64,000 bases of DNA from Maioricimonas rarisocia (GTDB lineage Bacteria; Planctomycetota; Planctomycetia; Planctomycetales; Planctomycetaceae): positions 5,014,001-5,078,000 of the forward strand of contig NZ_CP036275.1 of assembly GCF_007747795.1 (NCBI RefSeq). The letters are read 5' to 3'. The notes below the pieces were generated by a model. That model had not been told where the DNA came from and searched no databases. It saw only the letters and a list, made by a program, of their open reading frames with translations. Made by a program: the position numbers and the translations under genes. Below are positions 8,107 to 18,375 of the stretch, one piece after another (position 1 is the first letter of the stretch; every line of letters starts with the position of its first letter).

Positions 8107-10995
8107 CTACCCCTTCACCACGAAGTTCACCATCCGCCCCGGCACCGCAATCACCTTCACCACCTGCTTGCCGGCAATGTGCTTCTGTACGCCCTCGTCC
8201 GCCTCGGCATGCTTCTGCATTGCTTCGCGGTCGGCATCGGCCGGCACCTTCACCTTGCCACGCACCTTGCCGTTCACCTGAACCGGAATCTCCACCTCCG
8301 ACTCGGCGATCTTCGACTCGTCGAACTGCGGCCAGGAGGCATACGCCAGCGACTCGTCGTGGCCGAGCACCGTCCAAAGCTCCTCGGCAATGTGCGGTGC
8401 GAACGGCGCCAGCAGCAGCACCAGCGTTTCCATGCTGCTCTTTGGCCGGGGATCCATCGGTGAGAACGCGTTCGTGAACTCCATCATCCGGCTGATTGCC
8501 GTGTTGAACGACAGCTTCTCGATGTCCTCGGTCACCGCCTTGATCGTCTTGTGACCGATCCGCTCCTGCTCTTCGTTCGGCGTCACGTCCTGGACCGCCG
8601 GATTGAGCGTCACCTCGTCCGCCGCCTCATCGACAATCATCCGCCAGACGCGGCCTAGGAACCGGTACACGCCTTCCACGCCGCTCATGCTCCAGGGCTT
8701 CACCTGTTCCAGCGGGCCCATGAACATCTCGTACATGCGAAGCGAGTCGGCACCGTACTGCTTTACGACATCATCCGGATTGATGACGTTCCCTCGCGAC
8801 TTCGACATCTTGAAGGCGCGACTCTCCACGACGATTTCGGGATGCCCCTTGAGGACGAAGTCGTTCCCCTTCTTCTCGACCGCATCCGCTTCGAGACGAA
8901 TCGCCTTCACCTTGTTGCCGGTCTTCGCGTCGACGTCATCCTTCACCTGCGAGGCGGAGACAAACACCGCCGCATCGTACGGCAGGTCGCTACCCTCGTT
9001 CGGTTCGGCATCGGCTGCGACGTAGCCGGTCAGTTCCGCTTCCCCGAGGATCATCCCCTGGTTGACGAGCTTGCGAAACGGCTCGGGACTGCTCACGTGA
9101 CCGCGATCGAACAGCACCTTGTGCCAGAACCGCGAGTAGAGCAGGTGCAGCACCGCATGCTCGACGCCGCCGATGTACAGGTCGACCGGTAGCCAGTACT
9201 TCTCTACCTCCGGATCGATAAACTTCTCGCTGTTCTCCTTGTCCGCGAAACGCAGGTAGTACCAGCAACTGCCCGCCCACTGCGGCATGCTGTTCGTCTC
9301 CCGACGCAGACGCGTCCCGTCCTCGGCCGTCGAGTACAGCCACTCCTCCGGTGCCCGTGTCAGAGGCGGTTCCGGCGTCCCCTTCGGCTTGAAATCGTCC
9401 ATGTCGGGGAGGGTGACGGGAAGTTCCTCCTCGGCGACGGGACGGACCCGGCCGGTCAGGTTCCCCTCAGCATCCAGCTCGTGCCAGATCGGGAACGGCT
9501 CCCCCCAGTACCGCTGCCGCGAGAACAGCCAGTCACGCAGGCGATAGTTGACCGCCTCACAGCCCAGCCCCTGCTCAGCCAGCCAGGCGGCGATCTTCTG
9601 CTTGAACTCGGCCGTCGGCAGACCACTGAAGTCGCCCGAGTTGATGGCCGTCCCTTCGCCGGTGAAGCCGATCGCTTCCTCGTCACCCGGCGGCTGGACA
9701 ACTTCGATGACCGGCAGGTCGAATGTGCGGGCGAACTCCAGGTCCCGCTCGTCATGAGCCGGCACCGCCATGATGGCGCCGGTGCCGTAGCTGATGAGGA
9801 CGTAGTCGGCGACCCAGATCGGAATCGGCTCCCCGTTGACCGGATTGATTGCGTGGGCACCGGTGAAGACGCCCGTCTTCTCCTTGGCGAGGTCCGTCCG
9901 GTCGAGATCACTCTTCAGCGACGCCTTCCGAACATACTCCTCGACAGCCGACTTCTGCTCCGGCGTGGTGATCCGCTCAAGCATCGGATGCTCCGGAGCA
10001 ACCACCATGTAGGTTGCGCCGAACAGCGTATCCGGACGGGTCGTGTAGACGCGCAGGACGTTATCCTCCGGCGTTGCCGGTCGGCCCGATTCGGCACGGG
10101 ATGCCTGCCACGCCTGGAAGCCCGCACCCTCAGTGGGAACAAAGAAATCTACCTCGGCGCCACGGCTCTGGCCGATCCAGTTCCGCTGGAGCAGTTTGAC
10201 CGACTCGGGCCAGTCGAGTTCTTCCAGCTCTTCGATCAGACGCTCGGCATACGCGGTAATCCGCAGCATCCACTGCCGCAGCGCCCGGCGCTCGACCGGA
10301 TGCCCGCCCCGTTCGCTAAGCCCTTCCGCCGTGACTTCCTCGTTGGCGAGCACGGTCCCGAGAACCGGGCACCAGTTCACCGGGGCCTCATGCTGGTAGG
10401 CGAGACGATGATCGTCCTGGTACTCGCGGACGGCATCCTCACCCTGCTCACGCACGTCATCCGGGATGGGAAGCTCGGCAATCGGACGTCCCTTGCCGAC
10501 ACGCGTCTTTCCGTCCGGGCCGGACCACTTGTGCTCCGGGTCGTACCACGTGTCGAACAGCTGCAGAAAGATCCACTGCGTCCAGCGGTAATAATCTTCG
10601 TCCGTGGTGGAGAACTCGCGACTCCAGTCGTAGCTGAATCCGAGCATCTTGAGCTGTCGACGGAAGTTGTCGATGTTCTGATATGTCGTGACGCTCGGAT
10701 GCGTGCCGGTGTTGATCGCATGCTGCTCGGCGGGCAGTCCGAACGCATCCCATCCCATCGGATGCAGGACGTGTTTGCCCTGCATGCGGGCGAACCGGCA
10801 GATGATGTCCGTCGCCGTGTAGCCTTCGGGATGGCCGACATGCAGGCCGGCTCCGGAGGGGTAGGGGAACATGTCGAGGACGTACAGCTTCCCTTTCGAG
10901 TCGGCGGGGGGCTCGTTGGGAGTGACGAAGGTCTGGCGCTCGTCCCAGTATTGCTGCCAGTGGGCTTCGATTCGCTTGGCGTCGTAACGGGGCAT
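8107..10995 (-). CDS. leuS: Leucyl-tRNA synthetase
   Basis: This 962-residue enzyme charges tRNA-Leu with leucine in the cytoplasm. The class I HIGH motif is HVGH at residues 52-55 and KMSKS is intact at 729-733. Between them lies the CP1 editing domain with the conserved [13 protein letters not shown] segment; the C-terminal anticodon-binding region ends with the typical [10 protein letters not shown] module. The length suits bacterial LeuRS with a few insertions. The ATG at 10995 directly begins the conserved N-terminus ([12 protein letters not shown]). It appears to be transcribed alone: the next gene upstream on the same strand ends 179 bases away, and downstream there is a repeat-bearing gap. 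Confidence 0.98.
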   Translation of the reverse strand: MPRYDAKRIEAHWQQYWDERQTFVTPNEPPADSKGKLYVLDMFPYPSGAGLHVGHPEGYTATDIICRFARMQGKHVLHPMGWDAFGLPAEQHAINTGTHPSVTTYQNIDNFRRQLKMLGFSYDWSREFSTTDEDYYRWTQWIFLQLFDTWYDPEHKWSGPDGKTRVGKGRPIAELPIPDDVREQGEDAVREYQDDHRLAYQHEAPVNWCPVLGTVLANEEVTAEGLSERGGHPVERRALRQWMLRITAYAERLIEELEELDWPESVKLLQRNWIGQSRGAEVDFFVPTEGAGFQAWQASRAESGRPATPEDNVLRVYTTRPDTLFGATYMVVAPEHPMLERITTPEQKSAVEEYVRKASLKSDLDRTDLAKEKTGVFTGAHAINPVNGEPIPIWVADYVLISYGTGAIMAVPAHDERDLEFARTFDLPVIEVVQPPGDEEAIGFTGEGTAINSGDFSGLPTAEFKQKIAAWLAEQGLGCEAVNYRLRDWLFSRQRYWGEPFPIWHELDAEGNLTGRVRPVAEEELPVTLPDMDDFKPKGTPEPPLTRAPEEWLYSTAEDGTRLRRETNSMPQWAGSCWYYLRFADKENSEKFIDPEVEKYWLPVDLYIGGVEHAVLHLLYSRFWHKVLFDRGHVSSPEPFRKLVNQGMILGEAELTGYVAADAEPNEGSDLPYDAAVFVSASQVKDDVDAKTGNKVKAIRLEADAVEKKGNDFVLKGHPEIVVESRAFKMSKSRGNVINPDDVVKQYGADSLRMYEMFMGPLEQVKPWSMSGVEGVYRFLGRVWRMIVDEAADEVTLNPAVQDVTPNEEQERIGHKTIKAVTEDIEKLSFNTAISRMMEFTNAFSPMDPRPKSSMETLVLLLAPFAPHIAEELWTVLGHDESLAYASWPQFDESKIAESEVEIPVQVNGKVRGKVKVPADADREAMQKHAEADEGVQKHIAGKQVVKVIAVPGRMVNFVVKG

Positions 10996-11174
10996 CGTGT
11001 CGTCGACAGTCTGGAGTAACCGGAGCAGGTCGCGTCGTCAGCAGGACGCGGGAATCGGCGAAAATCGTGAGCGGACAGTGTATTGAGGAGCCGCCGATTT
11101 GGAAACGGGTTCGCCCGGGCCAACGTGAATGGACGGCGAGCGTACGTGCGAACTGCCGGGATCGCGGGTTTCAG

Positions 11175-12602
11175 TCACGCCTGCCGCAGGCGGATCAGCT
11201 GCCCGGCTGCTTCCAGATCGGCCCACATTCCGGTCCGCACACCCGCGAGCAGGGCGGCCCCAAACGCGGCTCCCTCGGCCTGCTCGGGGAACCACAGATT
11301 CTGTCCGAACTCCCGCTGAAAGGCCGCCACCAGATGCCGGTTGGCCTGCAATCCGTTGCCGCAGCCGATGATCCGGGAGATTCTCGACGGAGCGTGAAGG
11401 CCGGCCCCATCGAGGACCGATTTCATCGCCGCGGCCATCCCCTCCAGAACCGCCCGGGCGACGTGTCCCGGTGTGAAGTTGTGCACGTCGGCGCCTGCAA
11501 AAAGGCCCCGTCGCTCCGGTTCGCGGCGGGTTCCCCGGAAGAACGGCTCGCAGGCCAGTCCGTCGGTTCCTTCCGGAACGGCAGCGATCAGCTCATCCAG
11601 CCGTGCGTAGATCTGCTCAGAATCTGTATCGGTGCCAAACGCGGCCAGCCATGTGCGGATCGTCCGGTTCACCCAGGCGTAGGCATCCCCTCCCGCCAGA
11701 CCGGCCCCGACCAGCAGAAAGCGTCCGTCCGGCAGGTACCGAGTATCCAGCCCTTCGGCCCGCACGAACCGGTCAACCGACCAGTTGATCTGCCCGCCGG
11801 TCCCGATCGTTATCTGCAGCGCCGGTTCTCCCGCCGGGACGGTCCCCAGCACCGACGCCTGGTTGTCCCCCAAAGCACAGTAGACGGGCAGCCCTGCCGG
11901 CAAACCGGTGGCCCGCGCCATCTCGTCGGTGAGCCTGCCGACGACATCGCCGCTCTCGCGGACGGGCGGCATCAGCTTCACGGGGATTCCCCCGGCAGCG
12001 AGCAGGGGCTCGCTCCAGCAGTCCTTTTCGAGGTCATACACGCCGGTCGAGGCGGCATTCGTGCGATCGCAAACCACCGGCTCACTGGTGAGCACCGAGG
12101 CCATCCAGTCGGCCGGTTGGGCCGCGGTCACTGCAGCCGCAGGAAGCTGCTCCCGGCGGATCAACGTGTTCAACGTTACTGCTGCGTAGCCCGGCGAGAG
12201 CCGGCACCCGGTCTGCCGGAGATCCGCCTCGTCGCAGCGGGCGAGGTACTCCGACAGGAATGTCTCTTTCGCACCGTGAGGGTTCTCGAGAGCCCGGCGG
12301 TCCTGCCACGTGATGACGTTGGAAAGCGGACTTCGCTCGCGGTCCAGCAGGACCACCGAATGCATCTGCCCGGTCAGTCCCAGGGCGTGCGTCGGCTCGG
12401 AAAGGCTGGCCGCCAGTTCCATCAGAACGTCGATCGCTGTCGATCGAAGCCGCTCCGGATCCTGTTCCGCATACCCGGTCGGCAGTCCGTCTACCTGACC
12501 CCGATGGGACCGCTGCACGGTGCGGACGACATTGCCGAACTCGTCCACCGCGACGGCGGCAATGGACGTGGTCCCGAGATCCAGCGCGAGCACGACAGGC
12601 AT
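11175..12602 (-). CDS. FGGY-family carbohydrate kinase
   Basis: This 475-residue cytoplasmic kinase phosphorylates a sugar or polyol with ATP. The start at 12602 gives MPVVLALDLGTTS, the phosphate-1 motif at the N-terminus of the family; upstream in-frame sequence overlaps the preceding gene and looks non-coding. Other signatures are GLTGQMHSVV, ALGDNQASVLG, a GTGGQINW phosphate-2 motif and a C-terminal GCGNGLQAN adenosine motif. The substrate is unclear: the sequence looks closer to sedoheptulokinase-like or xylulokinase-like COG1070 members than to glycerol kinase. It is the last gene of a three-gene unit (23 bases after the propeller gene), an unusual setting for a sugar kinase. Confidence 0.92.
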   Translation of the reverse strand: MPVVLALDLGTTSIAAVAVDEFGNVVRTVQRSHRGQVDGLPTGYAEQDPERLRSTAIDVLMELAASLSEPTHALGLTGQMHSVVLLDRERSPLSNVITWQDRRALENPHGAKETFLSEYLARCDEADLRQTGCRLSPGYAAVTLNTLIRREQLPAAAVTAAQPADWMASVLTSEPVVCDRTNAASTGVYDLEKDCWSEPLLAAGGIPVKLMPPVRESGDVVGRLTDEMARATGLPAGLPVYCALGDNQASVLGTVPAGEPALQITIGTGGQINWSVDRFVRAEGLDTRYLPDGRFLLVGAGLAGGDAYAWVNRTIRTWLAAFGTDTDSEQIYARLDELIAAVPEGTDGLACEPFFRGTRREPERRGLFAGADVHNFTPGHVARAVLEGMAAAMKSVLDGAGLHAPSRISRIIGCGNGLQANRHLVAAFQREFGQNLWFPEQAEGAAFGAALLAGVRTGMWADLEAAGQLIRLRQA

Positions 12603-12625
12603 CGATCTCTCCGCAGCGGTTCCGT

Positions 12626-13528
12626 TCAGACGCCGCCCCAGTCCAGCCGCATCACGGCTCCACCGGCCAGCCCGCAGATCGCCCACTCGCCGAGTGGATC
12701 GCACTCGAGAGCGCACACGTCATCAGGAGCGCCCGCGGTCCACAGCATCGCACCATCCGGGTCGAGCCAGTACAGCGCCCGTTCGAACGTGGAGGCGATC
12801 AGGCGTTGCGGTTCGAACGAAACGGCAACATGGTTGACGGTCCCCTCGAGCACATACGAACCGACACTTTCCCCGTGACTGTCCAGCGTCTGGATGCCAT
12901 GCGCGAAAGAGGCGAGATGAATCGAACTGCCGTCGCCGGTGATCGCGATGTCGCCGACGTTCGACCACATCTTTTCCTGCCAGACCTCGGCTCCCGTCAC
13001 GGCATGTGCGGAGACCAGTGCATGCTCCGCGGCCCCGTAGAGGACTGGTTTTGTCGTGCCGAAGGCCAGAAACGCCAGAGGCCGAATCGTCTCGATGCTG
13101 GCCGCCCGCCGGCGATTCGCGTCGTAGATCAGCGTGGTGCCGTTCGCCAGGCTGGCCGCGATATGGGTCCCGTAGGGAGCAATGCTGACTGCCAGGCAGA
13201 CATCCGGCAGACTGACCGTCCACACCGACTGAAACGTGCGGTCGAGGCGGTAGAGCGTTTCGTCTCCGACCAGCGCGGCGCCGATCGAACCATCATCGCT
13301 CCAGGCGAGCTGATGCACCGGTTCGCGAAACCGGTTGAGGGCGGCGATCTGCCCGCCGCGATCCATGCGACAGATGCTGCCGGATGCATCCGCGACGAAG
13401 ACATCTCCCGCTTCCCGGGCCAGCGCCAGCGAGGTCAGCGGGCCATCAGTCTGGTGGCTCCACTTGATGGAGGGCCCCAGACCCCGCCCCTGTCGGATCC
13501 ATTCGTGGGCGGGGGAAGGTACAGACAT
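12626..13528 (-). CDS. Beta-propeller (WD40/PQQ-like) protein
   Basis: The 300-residue product is built of repeating blades with the pattern hydrophobic-D/S-x-x-G (for example LAWSDDGSIGAALV, ITGDGSSIHLASF, LECDPLGEWAICGL), roughly seven in number. It has no signal peptide, so it is likely cytoplasmic and serves as a binding scaffold; no enzyme motif was seen. It starts eight bases after the S41 protease stop and ends 23 bases before the FGGY kinase, so the three genes should be co-expressed. The partner it binds is unknown. Confidence 0.8.
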   Translation of the reverse strand: MSVPSPAHEWIRQGRGLGPSIKWSHQTDGPLTSLALAREAGDVFVADASGSICRMDRGGQIAALNRFREPVHQLAWSDDGSIGAALVGDETLYRLDRTFQSVWTVSLPDVCLAVSIAPYGTHIAASLANGTTLIYDANRRRAASIETIRPLAFLAFGTTKPVLYGAAEHALVSAHAVTGAEVWQEKMWSNVGDIAITGDGSSIHLASFAHGIQTLDSHGESVGSYVLEGTVNHVAVSFEPQRLIASTFERALYWLDPDGAMLWTAGAPDDVCALECDPLGEWAICGLAGGAVMRLDWGGV

Positions 13529-13536
13529 CTCGCAGT

Positions 13537-15186
13537 TTATCGAAGGGTGTAGATCGGAGTCCCGCCAAGCAGTCGCAGGGCTGCCTGCACATCGCGATCG
13601 TTCTCGACGTCGACATCGGCAACAGGCCGGCGAAACGCTTCCTCGTCATCGAGTTCGATGACGACGTCCGGTTTGACGCCAATCTTACTGAGCGAGTGCC
13701 CGTCCGGCGAGTAGAACTTGGCCGTCGTCAGCCGCAGCCCCGTCCCGTTGCGAACCGGATAGATACTCTGCACCGACCACTTGCCGAACGACTGACGGCC
13801 GACAATCTGCCCGCGGCCATGGTCACGAACGGCCCCGGCGACGATTTCGCTGGCACTGGCCGAGTTGCCGTCAATCAGCAGGGTCAGCGGCAGGTCCCAC
13901 GTTCCGGGCCGGTGAGCGGAATAGCTGAAGTTCTGGTCGGCCGTCCGCCCCTTCGTCGAGACGAGCGTCCCCTGATCGATAAAGCGATCCAGCACCTCGA
14001 CGGCCGCCGTCAGCAGTCCTCCCGGATTTCCCCGCAGGTCCCAGATCAGTGACTGCATCCCCTGACGCCGCAGCCGATTGAGCGCCATGTCCAGTTCGAC
14101 GGCCGAACTCTTCTGGAACCCAGTCATCTGGATGTAGCCGATGCCTCGTTCTTCGTCGATGATCTTCGCGACCGGGATGCTCTTTACCTGCACTTCGCGG
14201 CGGGTACAGACGACCGTGCGGCGGTCCGATTCGTCACCGGCCTGAACCTCCAGACGCACCTGCGAGCCTTCCCGACCCGTCAGCAGACCGGCCGCTTCGT
14301 CGGTTCCCAGGTAGCGGCAATCGGCGCCGTCGATGCGGATGATGTAGTCTCCCGGACGCAGCCCCTGCTCGGCTGCAGGACTCTCCGGCAACACACCCAG
14401 CAGAGACAGGCCGCGGCCGATCTCCGCCTCCATCACAATTCCGATTCCAACGAACTCACCTTCGATGTTGTTGTACAGGTCCGACAGGCGCCCCGGCGAG
14501 AGCACGTTGCTGTAGTCGTCGAGGCAGTTACACGCCGCGAACACGTACTCCAGAATCACAGCCGTGCTGTCCAGGCCGAGCTGTCGTTCGGCCCGGTCGG
14601 CAATCTCGTCGATCAGGCGACGCGCACTTTCGCGATAGGTGACCGGTTTGTTCCAGTAATCCCGCTGCAGCAGCGAACGGAATTCGGCAATCTGCTTCGG
14701 CTCGGCACCGAACAGGTTCTCGTCGACAAACTTCGGATTGGCCAGAGCCAGCCAGAGGCTTTCCGTTCCATGCGCCACAATCGAGGTGGTGCTGATCGGG
14801 TCGACGAAGCGCGACTGGATCTTCTCCAGTACGTCGTTAAAGAGCAGGTAGGCTTCCTGCCGCGAAAGCCGCAGCAGTTCTTCGCGAAACGTCCGATCGG
14901 TGTAGCGCCGTTCGATGCTGAACTGAAACTGGGCGCGGCGCAGGCCGTACGAAAGGTGTTCGTTGTCCGGCCAGTCCTTCAGCGCCTTCTTGTAGAGCTG
15001 GATGGCATCCCGCCACTTTCGCTGCTGCTCGAGCTGGACACCATGGGCAGCCGCCTCGCGGGGCTCGGTGAACGTCGCAGCGCGATCGAGTGCCCATGCC
15101 GCCTGTCCGCTTCCGCCAGCCACAAGGGCGAACAGAAGCAGGATCGACAGCATTCGACGAGCCCGGACAAAACTGGCGACAGGCAT
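13537..15186 (-). CDS. S41 family C-terminal processing protease with PDZ domain
   Basis: The product is 549 residues when started at 15186, which follows a GAGGAA ribosome site and begins a basic-hydrophobic signal peptide (RARRMLSILLLFALVAGG..). After a helical region come a PDZ domain (EGEFVGIGIVMEAE, then GLRPGDYIIRIDG) and the S41 protease domain with SLIWDLRGNPGG, the Ser nucleophile segment (GNSASASEIVAGA) and the Lys segment (SFGKWSVQS). This is the Ser-Lys dyad of CtpA/Prc proteases that trim C-termini of exported proteins in the periplasm. It leads a three-gene unit with a cytoplasmic propeller and a kinase. Confidence 0.93.
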   Translation of the reverse strand: MPVASFVRARRMLSILLLFALVAGGSGQAAWALDRAATFTEPREAAAHGVQLEQQRKWRDAIQLYKKALKDWPDNEHLSYGLRRAQFQFSIERRYTDRTFREELLRLSRQEAYLLFNDVLEKIQSRFVDPISTTSIVAHGTESLWLALANPKFVDENLFGAEPKQIAEFRSLLQRDYWNKPVTYRESARRLIDEIADRAERQLGLDSTAVILEYVFAACNCLDDYSNVLSPGRLSDLYNNIEGEFVGIGIVMEAEIGRGLSLLGVLPESPAAEQGLRPGDYIIRIDGADCRYLGTDEAAGLLTGREGSQVRLEVQAGDESDRRTVVCTRREVQVKSIPVAKIIDEERGIGYIQMTGFQKSSAVELDMALNRLRRQGMQSLIWDLRGNPGGLLTAAVEVLDRFIDQGTLVSTKGRTADQNFSYSAHRPGTWDLPLTLLIDGNSASASEIVAGAVRDHGRGQIVGRQSFGKWSVQSIYPVRNGTGLRLTTAKFYSPDGHSLSKIGVKPDVVIELDDEEAFRRPVADVDVENDRDVQAALRLLGGTPIYTLR

Positions 15187-15795
15187 TCGACATTCCTCGT
15201 GGCAGCGATCGCACGTGACACACCTGAGACGGCAGGGCCCGGAGTGCGGTCGTCGGTAGTACATCAGTAGGGGTGCTGCAGGGCCGTCATGGCGTGGCAA
15301 CTGTCTCGAACATAGGCCACGATGCCACAGCGGTCAAAAAGCATCAAGCCCCCAACTGAAGTCAAAATGGTCCTTTCCCGTCTATGTCTGTCCGGCCGTC
15401 CGGACATGCCGATTCCCCACGAGATTTGCGGTTTGCACAACTGCATGGAGGAGTGAACCTGCGCAGTCGCGGCGACGATCCGACGTGCCGGATGCGCGGA
15501 TTCGGGACATCCTGCCCGCCGTGCGGCTTCCGTGTTCCATATTATCCGCTCAACCAGTGTCCGCGGGCAAATCGCAAACCGTCCGAATGCCGCGAAATCA
15601 TCCAAACCGGAAGCTTCGGAACGCAATCGGACGAATCCCTGAAGACGACCCCGCGGCCGGACGCCGTCCACAGGAATCCACCAACCTCGTGAAGCCCTCG
15701 TGAATGCCCGCCCCTGCTCGTTGGCTCCCACAGGCGGTACTCGATACCCTGACAGCCTGTGAACGTTTCTGCCCCGCCTGCGGAGTCACCCCGCC
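15187..15795. other. Divergent intergenic region
   Basis: This 609-base gap separates the minus-strand protease operon from the plus-strand CehA/McbA-type gene and should hold both promoters. Open frames across it lack homology-like features and overlap on both strands. I see no RNA gene, repeat or obvious terminator. Confidence 0.5.
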
Positions 15796-18375
15796 ATGAG
15801 AATCGCAGCCCCCTTCGTCGTTCTGTTGCTCGCGACCGTTGCCATCCGGTTCGGTCTGGTCGCTCAGGAGTCGTCGACGCCGCCCGTCGAACTTGTGCGA
15901 CTCACCGAGGAGAACTGGGATCAATACGCCCCCGGGGGCAAGGAAGTGGACGCGATCTACGGGGACCTGGTGCTGCGGAACGATCGTCTCGTCGCCGTCA
16001 TCGCGCAGCCGCTGGCCAGCCGCAACGCCAACATGACCGTCCGCACGGTTGCCGGGGCCCTCATCGACCTCACGCAGCGGGACACTCAGAGCGATCAGCT
16101 CAGCGCGTTCTATCCGGGACAGCGGCAGTACCCGTTCCGCTCCTGGAACGTCACCGACGCGAGCGGCGACGTTCATGAAGTGGGAGACACATTGCGGCTC
16201 GCCGGCGACGAAGCCGCCGTGACCGTCAGTGCTGCCCCGGCCGAAGGGAAACCGGCCGTCGACGTCACGTATCGCCTCGCTGCCGGATCGGACGTCCTCG
16301 AGATCACGACCAGGTACACCAACGCTGGCAGCGAGCCGCTATCGGTCTCCCTCGTCGACGATCTGCGTGCGGACGGCGGCAAGGAGGACATGGTCAAGGC
16401 CCCCAACGGGACCAAAGACATGTACTGGCTTGACGACCGTTACTGGCAGCAGGCCTACGGCATCATTGCCGCGGACCGTCAGATTCAGTCGAACAGCAAC
16501 TCACGGACGTCCACGCTCAAGTACGTCGACGAGGATGGGGAGTCGACCGTCGAGCTGCCGCCCGGTGAGAGCGTCAACGTCACTCGATACATTGCTCCGG
16601 GCAGGAATCTTCTCGACGTGCGGGCCGTGTTTGCAAAACGCAGCGGCGAAGCGACGACGCCTGTCACACTCAACATCCGTGACAGCATCGGACGCACCGT
16701 GCCGCAGGCCCGTCTCGAACTGACTGACGCCGACGGACAGACCGCGACCGCCGTCACCGACGAGCGTGGTGAGATCACCCTTCCGATGTCACCCGGCGAG
16801 TACGCGTTGAACGTCCTCTCACAGGGCGTCACCGTCGCCGAGGACCGCACGCTGGTTGTCCACGATGCCGTGCAGCAGGCCGAGTCGATCGTCCTGTCCG
16901 ACTACACCCCCGGAACCGTCACCGCGAAGATTACCGACGAACAGGGTCGTCCGATTCCGTGCAAGGTGGAATTTATTCCTGCCGAGGGAACGCCTCGTCC
17001 CGACTTCGGCCCCGAAACCGCCGAACATGCCGTGCGGAATCTGCGCTACGCCCCGCAGGGGACGTTCTCGCAGGACCTGTCCCCCGGCGACTACGAAGTC
17101 ATCATCAGTCACGGTCCCGAATTTGACGCCGTCTTTACCGAATTGACCATCAAAGCAGGCGAGACCGCTGAACTGACCGGCCAGCTTGTCCGCAGCGTCG
17201 ACACGACCGGCTGGATCAGCAGCGACTTCCACAGTCACAGCACCCCCTCGGGCGACAACACGGCGAGCCAGCTTGGCCGCGTGCTCAACCTGGTCTGCGA
17301 GCACATCGAATTCGCCCCCTGTACCGAGCACAACCGCATCGACACGTACGACCAGCACATCCGTTCTCAGCAGATCGGCGAATTCATGGCGACCTGCTCC
17401 GGCATGGAACTGACCGGCAGCCCGCTGCCTCTCAATCACCAGAACGCCTTCCCGCTGCACCATCATCCGCACACGCAGGATGGCGGCGGCCCGGTAACCG
17501 ACGGCGATCCGTCGACACAGATCGAGCGGCTCGCCCTGTGGGATGATCGCAGCGAAAAGCTGATCCAGCAGAATCACCCCGACCTCGGCTGGCTCGTCTA
17601 CGACCAGAACGGCGACGGACAGCACGACAGAGGCTTCACCCGCTCCTTCGGATTCATCGACGTCATCGAGATTCATCCCGTCGAGGCCGCCCTGCAGCTC
17701 GGCCCGCAGCTCTCCGGCTCCCAGCGGAATCATCGCATCTTCAACTGGCTGCAGATGCAGAACCAGGGCATGCGGATCCCCGGCGTGGTCAATACCGACG
17801 CGCACTATAACTATCACGGCTCCGGCTGGCTGCGGAACTGGATCAAATCGAACACCGACGATCCGGCACGCGTCGACACGATGGAGATGGTGCGGGCCTC
17901 CGAAGCCGGCAACCTCATCATGTCGAACGGGCCGTTCCTCGACGTCTACGCCTCCGAAGCCGGATCAAGTGAGACGGTCACTGCCGGCGACGACCTCGCC
18001 GCCCCGTCCGGAAAAGTGAAACTGCACGTGCGGGTGCAGTGCCCGAACTGGATCGATATCAACCTCGTCTCAGTCCTGGTCAACGGCCGACCCGCCGAGG
18101 GACTGCAGTTCCGCCGCGAAACGCACAGCGGAAAGTTCGGCGACGGCGTGGTGAAGTTCGATCAGTCGTTGACTGTCCCGCTTGAAGAAGATGCTCACAT
18201 TGTGGTGATCACAGGAGGGGAAGGTCTGCAGCTCGGACCGGTTGTCGGACCGTCCCGCGGTAAGACTCCACCCGCCGCCCTCACCAATCCGATCTACGTC
18301 GACGTGGACGGGGGGGGCTTCACTCCCAACAAGGATACGCTGGGGCACCCGCTGCCCGTGAAAGAGCGACGGTGA
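15796..18375 (+). CDS. CehA/McbA family metallohydrolase, secreted
   Basis: The 859-residue product has an N-terminal signal sequence (MRIAAPFVVLLLATVAIRF). Residues 1-280 are beta-rich, about 285-455 contain carboxypeptidase-regulatory-like repeats (ADGQTATAVTDERGEITLP), and about 470-720 form a PHP-type metal site: FHSHS with H479 and H481, then FAPCTEHNRI and NTDAHYNYHG. That set matches CehA/McbA-type PHP phosphoesterase-like hydrolases, whose substrates vary widely. A C-terminal beta domain follows. Its stop overlaps the GTG start of the next gene (GTGA), so the two are translationally coupled. Confidence 0.88.
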   Translation: MRIAAPFVVLLLATVAIRFGLVAQESSTPPVELVRLTEENWDQYAPGGKEVDAIYGDLVLRNDRLVAVIAQPLASRNANMTVRTVAGALIDLTQRDTQSDQLSAFYPGQRQYPFRSWNVTDASGDVHEVGDTLRLAGDEAAVTVSAAPAEGKPAVDVTYRLAAGSDVLEITTRYTNAGSEPLSVSLVDDLRADGGKEDMVKAPNGTKDMYWLDDRYWQQAYGIIAADRQIQSNSNSRTSTLKYVDEDGESTVELPPGESVNVTRYIAPGRNLLDVRAVFAKRSGEATTPVTLNIRDSIGRTVPQARLELTDADGQTATAVTDERGEITLPMSPGEYALNVLSQGVTVAEDRTLVVHDAVQQAESIVLSDYTPGTVTAKITDEQGRPIPCKVEFIPAEGTPRPDFGPETAEHAVRNLRYAPQGTFSQDLSPGDYEVIISHGPEFDAVFTELTIKAGETAELTGQLVRSVDTTGWISSDFHSHSTPSGDNTASQLGRVLNLVCEHIEFAPCTEHNRIDTYDQHIRSQQIGEFMATCSGMELTGSPLPLNHQNAFPLHHHPHTQDGGGPVTDGDPSTQIERLALWDDRSEKLIQQNHPDLGWLVYDQNGDGQHDRGFTRSFGFIDVIEIHPVEAALQLGPQLSGSQRNHRIFNWLQMQNQGMRIPGVVNTDAHYNYHGSGWLRNWIKSNTDDPARVDTMEMVRASEAGNLIMSNGPFLDVYASEAGSSETVTAGDDLAAPSGKVKLHVRVQCPNWIDINLVSVLVNGRPAEGLQFRRETHSGKFGDGVVKFDQSLTVPLEEDAHIVVITGGEGLQLGPVVGPSRGKTPPAALTNPIYVDVDGGGFTPNKDTLGHPLPVKERR

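Noticed and set aside
9481-11019. Plus-strand frame of about 512 codons opposite leuS
   Set aside because: It is antisense to intact LeuRS motifs and its translation has no recognisable domain.
11067-12878. Plus-strand frame of about 603 codons opposite the FGGY kinase
   Set aside because: Antisense shadow; the minus strand has all FGGY motifs and a clear operon arrangement.
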